IMG/VR virus record: IMGVR_UViG_3300046009_014026
Location: 1 to 33,131 of that record
Direction: 5' to 3' (one strand)
Source of the DNA: a virus
Length of the DNA stretch: 33,131 nucleotides
Positions 30,578-33,131 of this stretch are shown here, piece by piece; the stretch's first letter is position 1, and every line of letters begins with the position of its first letter. The notes under the pieces are model-generated. The model was given only the letters and a program-made list of their open reading frames with translations, was not told where the DNA came from and did not search any database. A program made the translations under genes and the position numbers.

Positions 30578-32836
30578 TTAAGATGCCAATGTTTCGTTAA
30601 TTTCTTTTTTATCAACTTTAATTTTTAAAAATGGGTCTAAAAATTTGAAATTTAATGTTTCATTTTTGACACCTATTTCAACTATTCCTCCATTTTTTAA
30701 TTTACCAAAAAGTATTTCTTTACTGATCGGCTTTTTAATAAGTTCATCAATTGTTCGTTGAAGTGGTCTAGCACCCATTTTTACATCAAATCCTTTATTT
30801 ACTAGATATTTTATGGCATCTTCATCGACTTTAATATGAATATTTTTTTCTTTTATTAACTTGTTCATTTCATCAATGAATTTTTTGACTATTTTTTTCA
30901 TGGATTCTTGATCAAGACTATCAAATTTTATTATTCCATCTAATCTATTTCGAAATTCTGGAGCGAAAAATTTATTAATGGCATTAGATGGATCAGATTC
31001 CTTTTCTAATTTGCCGAATCCTATATTATTTTTATCAGCGTCGCTGGCACCTAGATTACTTGTCATAATAATGATAGCATTTCTGCCATCACCTTTTTTG
31101 CCATTACTTCCTGTTATCATTCCATTATCCATTAGTTGGAGAAGAACTGTAGAAACGTCTGGATGTGCTTTTTCTATTTCGTCAAGTAATAGAACGCAAG
31201 AAGGATTTTCTTGAAGATTTGTAATTAATTGCCCAGCATTGTCTTCGAATCCAACGTATCCAGGAGGACTGCCAATAAATTTGCTTACACTATGTTTTTC
31301 TTGATATTCACTCATATCAAAACGTATAAGTTTTATACCCATATTTGAAGCAAGTTGTTTGGCGACTTCGGTTTTGCCAACGCCTGTTGGTCCCACAAAC
31401 AAGAAATTACCTACTGGTTTATTGATATTTTTTAATCCAGCCTGTGCTATAAAAATTTTGTCTAATAGAACATCAATTGATTTTTCTTGGCCAAAAATAA
31501 CTGATTTCATATTTTTTTCTAGATTTTTTAGATTTTTGCTTTCTTTTTCATTCATGCTTTCAACGGGGATTTTTGCCATTTTTGAAATTTCAAAAACAAC
31601 TTCATTGTGATCAACGATCCCTGATGTTTCATTTTTTATTTTAAATCTAGCACATGCGCAATCTATTACATCAATCGCTTTATCTGGAAGTTTTTTGTCA
31701 CTTATATATTTTGAACTGTATTTGACAGCATCTTCAATTGCTTGCGATGTTATTTTAACTTTGTGATGATTTTCATAGTACTTTTTGAGACCTTTCAAAA
31801 TTTTAATTGTGTCTTCTTCAGAAGGTTCATCTATTGTTACTCTATGAAATCTTCTCATTAATGCTCTATCTTTTTCGAAGAATTTTCTATATTCATCCCA
31901 TGTAGTGCTTGCGATAACTTTCATTTTTCCTTTAGTAAGGGCGGATTTAAGCATATTGCTCATATCGTTACTACCACCATTACTTGATCCTGCTCCATTC
32001 ATCATATGAGCCTCATCAATGAATAGAATACAGTTTCCTTTTTTTTCTATCGCACTTATTACAGATTTTACTCTTTCTTCAAAGTCTCCTCTATATTTTG
32101 AACCTGCTAACATTGAACTTATATCCATACTATAAACAATGTAGTTTTCTAAAAATTTAGGAACAGCACCATCAATAATTTTTTTAGCTAGACCTTCTGC
32201 TATTGCTGTTTTTCCTACACCTGGGTCTCCAACGAGAATTACGTTAGATTTAGTTCTTCTAGCAAGAATTAATTCTATTTCTTCAATTTCTTTATCTCTA
32301 CCGATAACTGGGTCAATACTTTTATTTTTTGCTTTTTCATTTAAATCAGAACAAAATTGTAAGATAGTTTTATCCAATTGAGAATTAGATGAGTTAGAGG
32401 AATGATTATTATTTTTGGACAAAAAGTTTATAAATTTATCCTTGTCAATATTTGCTTTTTTAATAAAATAAGCAGCATTAGTTTTTTTCTCTGCCATTAT
32501 ACTAAGAAAACAATCAACTGGTTCTATAATTTGTCTACCTTTAAAAAGAACATTAGTAAATGCTCTGTTTAAAACTTTGTCAAGAATATTGGTTTTCTTT
32601 GGTTTTTCAATATTCATGTTTACGATATCTTTTAAATCATTTTCTATAAATTTTTCAATATCATCACGCAGTTCATCTACGTTAGCACCGAAATCTTTTA
32701 ATAATTTGTTAAAATCGTCATTATTAACTAAACAAAATAAAAAATGTTCAAGAGTTATATATTCATGATTGTTTTTAATTGCCAACATTATAGAATGTTC
32801 AAAGATTTCTTCTAAATTTTTATCTGGTTCTAACAT
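30578..32836 (-). CDS. ClpA-like AAA+ unfoldase (752 aa)
   Basis: Hsp100 unfoldase that threads proteins, usually into the ClpP peptidase. N-terminal Clp repeat domain (about 1-140); first AAA module with Walker A 'GDPGVGKT' (203-210) and Walker B 'ILFIDEAH' (270-277); second with 'GPTGVGKT' (482-489) and 'VLLLDEIE' (548-555), then 'PEFRNRLDGIIKF' (626-638). Length equals E. coli ClpA (758), and the coiled-coil middle domain of ClpB is absent. 'NNIGFGK' (603-609) fits the IGL/IGF loop that docks on ClpP. All ATPase motifs are intact. AAAGGA precedes ATG. It follows the DnaJ-like gene by 12 bases. Confidence 0.93.
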   Translation of the reverse strand: MLEPDKNLEEIFEHSIMLAIKNNHEYITLEHFLFCLVNNDDFNKLLKDFGANVDELRDDIEKFIENDLKDIVNMNIEKPKKTNILDKVLNRAFTNVLFKGRQIIEPVDCFLSIMAEKKTNAAYFIKKANIDKDKFINFLSKNNNHSSNSSNSQLDKTILQFCSDLNEKAKNKSIDPVIGRDKEIEEIELILARRTKSNVILVGDPGVGKTAIAEGLAKKIIDGAVPKFLENYIVYSMDISSMLAGSKYRGDFEERVKSVISAIEKKGNCILFIDEAHMMNGAGSSNGGSNDMSNMLKSALTKGKMKVIASTTWDEYRKFFEKDRALMRRFHRVTIDEPSEEDTIKILKGLKKYYENHHKVKITSQAIEDAVKYSSKYISDKKLPDKAIDVIDCACARFKIKNETSGIVDHNEVVFEISKMAKIPVESMNEKESKNLKNLEKNMKSVIFGQEKSIDVLLDKIFIAQAGLKNINKPVGNFLFVGPTGVGKTEVAKQLASNMGIKLIRFDMSEYQEKHSVSKFIGSPPGYVGFEDNAGQLITNLQENPSCVLLLDEIEKAHPDVSTVLLQLMDNGMITGSNGKKGDGRNAIIIMTSNLGASDADKNNIGFGKLEKESDPSNAINKFFAPEFRNRLDGIIKFDSLDQESMKKIVKKFIDEMNKLIKEKNIHIKVDEDAIKYLVNKGFDVKMGARPLQRTIDELIKKPISKEILFGKLKNGGIVEIGVKNETLNFKFLDPFLKIKVDKKEINETLAS

Positions 32837-32848
32837 TAATTTTCCTTT

Positions 32849-33131
32849 TTAAATTAATTTTTTGATTATATTTTTTTGATCTTCAGTTAAATTTGTTGGT
32901 ATTGATATATTTAATTTTAGCAATAAACGTCCTCTAGATGAGTTAGTGTTAAACATACCGTGATCTGATATGCTAAAAGTTTGATTATGCTGTGCTCCCG
33001 GAGGAATATTTACAATTAATGATTTTTTTTCAATTGTTTCTATTTCTACTTGTTTTCCAAGAATTGCTTCAAAACAATTTATTTTGATAATCATTTCTAA
33101 ATCATCATTTAATCTTTTAAATTTTTCATGG
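32849..33131 (-). CDS. DnaJ-like co-chaperone, C-terminal fragment (N-terminus outside the window)
   Basis: The frame is open to the window edge; about 93 residues are visible. They match the second C-terminal substrate-binding domain of DnaJ/Hsp40: 'HEKFKRLNDDL' at the edge, 'EAILGKQVEIETI', 'VNIPPGAQHNQTFSISDHGM' and 'GRLLLKLNISIPTNLTEDQK'. The J domain and zinc region, if present, lie beyond base 33131, so it cannot be said whether it can stimulate DnaK. Adjacent to and apparently co-transcribed with the ClpA-like gene. Confidence 0.8.
   Translation of the reverse strand, partial: HEKFKRLNDDLEMIIKINCFEAILGKQVEIETIEKKSLIVNIPPGAQHNQTFSISDHGMFNTNSSRGRLLLKLNISIPTNLTEDQKNIIKKLI

Noticed and set aside
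30978-31610. Open frames on the plus strand opposite the ClpA-like gene
   Set aside because: They mirror the codons of the conserved AAA modules, have no ribosome binding sites and encode no recognisable protein.
30578-32836. ClpB-type disaggregase
   Set aside because: The region between the two AAA modules is short and lacks the coiled-coil middle domain; length and the IGF loop fit ClpA.
1-33131. tRNA genes, CRISPR arrays, insertion sequences or integration sites
   Set aside because: Nothing of the kind was noticed by eye on either strand; intergenic gaps are too short for most of them. A tRNA scan was not possible.

Overview
The window is a 33 kb piece of an AT-rich (about 70% A+T by eye) T4-like myovirus genome. 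The T4-type genes are a family B DNA polymerase (gp43-like), the sliding clamp (gp45-like), an RNase H/5' exonuclease, thymidylate synthase, dihydrofolate reductase, a DsbA-like DNA-binding protein and T4-like late promoter octamers. Many small conserved proteins, and fibres whose N-termini carry 'GQLWYDT' modules, resemble (from memory) marine T4-like phages of cyanobacteria and SAR11-type bacteria. No photosynthesis gene is present, so the host cannot be fixed; an AT-rich marine heterotroph is one reasonable guess. Coding density is very high: no gene-free stretch exceeds about 70 bases. No tRNA, CRISPR array, insertion sequence or integrase was seen.

Layout. (1) 1-7369, plus strand, late virion genes: the 3' part of a large structural/fibre protein, two small structural proteins, then three tandem fibre paralogues that share an N-terminal module but differ at the C-terminus. 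(2) 7366-13713, minus strand, read right to left: several small conserved proteins, a MoxR-type AAA+ ATPase, a VWA/metallopeptidase-like partner, more small proteins, DHFR and thymidylate synthase. (3) 13685-21726, minus strand, replication block: a conserved protein of unknown function, DsbA-like protein, methyltransferase, DNA polymerase, sliding clamp, glycosyltransferase and RNase H. (4) 21729-30555, minus strand, accessory/virion-linked block: two nucleotidyltransferase-fold proteins, a nucleotidylyltransferase, a minimal kinase-fold protein, a Dps/ferritin-like protein, a four-domain peptidoglycan hydrolase, a mosaic 655-residue protein and several small proteins. (5) 30578-33131, minus strand: a ClpA-like double AAA+ unfoldase and, cut by the window edge, the C-terminal domain of a DnaJ-like co-chaperone.

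Regulation. Five sigma70-type promoters, each with a 17-base spacer and a near-consensus -35 and -10, stand before the MoxR gene, the VWA gene, the post-clamp operon, the dsbA-polymerase operon and the nucleotidyltransferase operon. T4-like late octamers (NATAAATA) stand before several virion or accessory genes. Four of these sit only 5-7 bases from the ATG of a gene without a ribosome binding site, which would give nearly leaderless transcripts.

Most interesting points. Five minus-strand proteins in block 4, among them the cell-wall hydrolase and the kinase-fold protein, begin with a short motif resembling the T4 capsid-targeting sequence with a gp21-type (I/L)-x-E cleavage site. They are candidates for proteins packaged in the head and delivered with the DNA. 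The phage also seems to bring protein-remodelling machines: MoxR-VWA, ClpA with a ClpP-docking IGF loop, and DnaJ.
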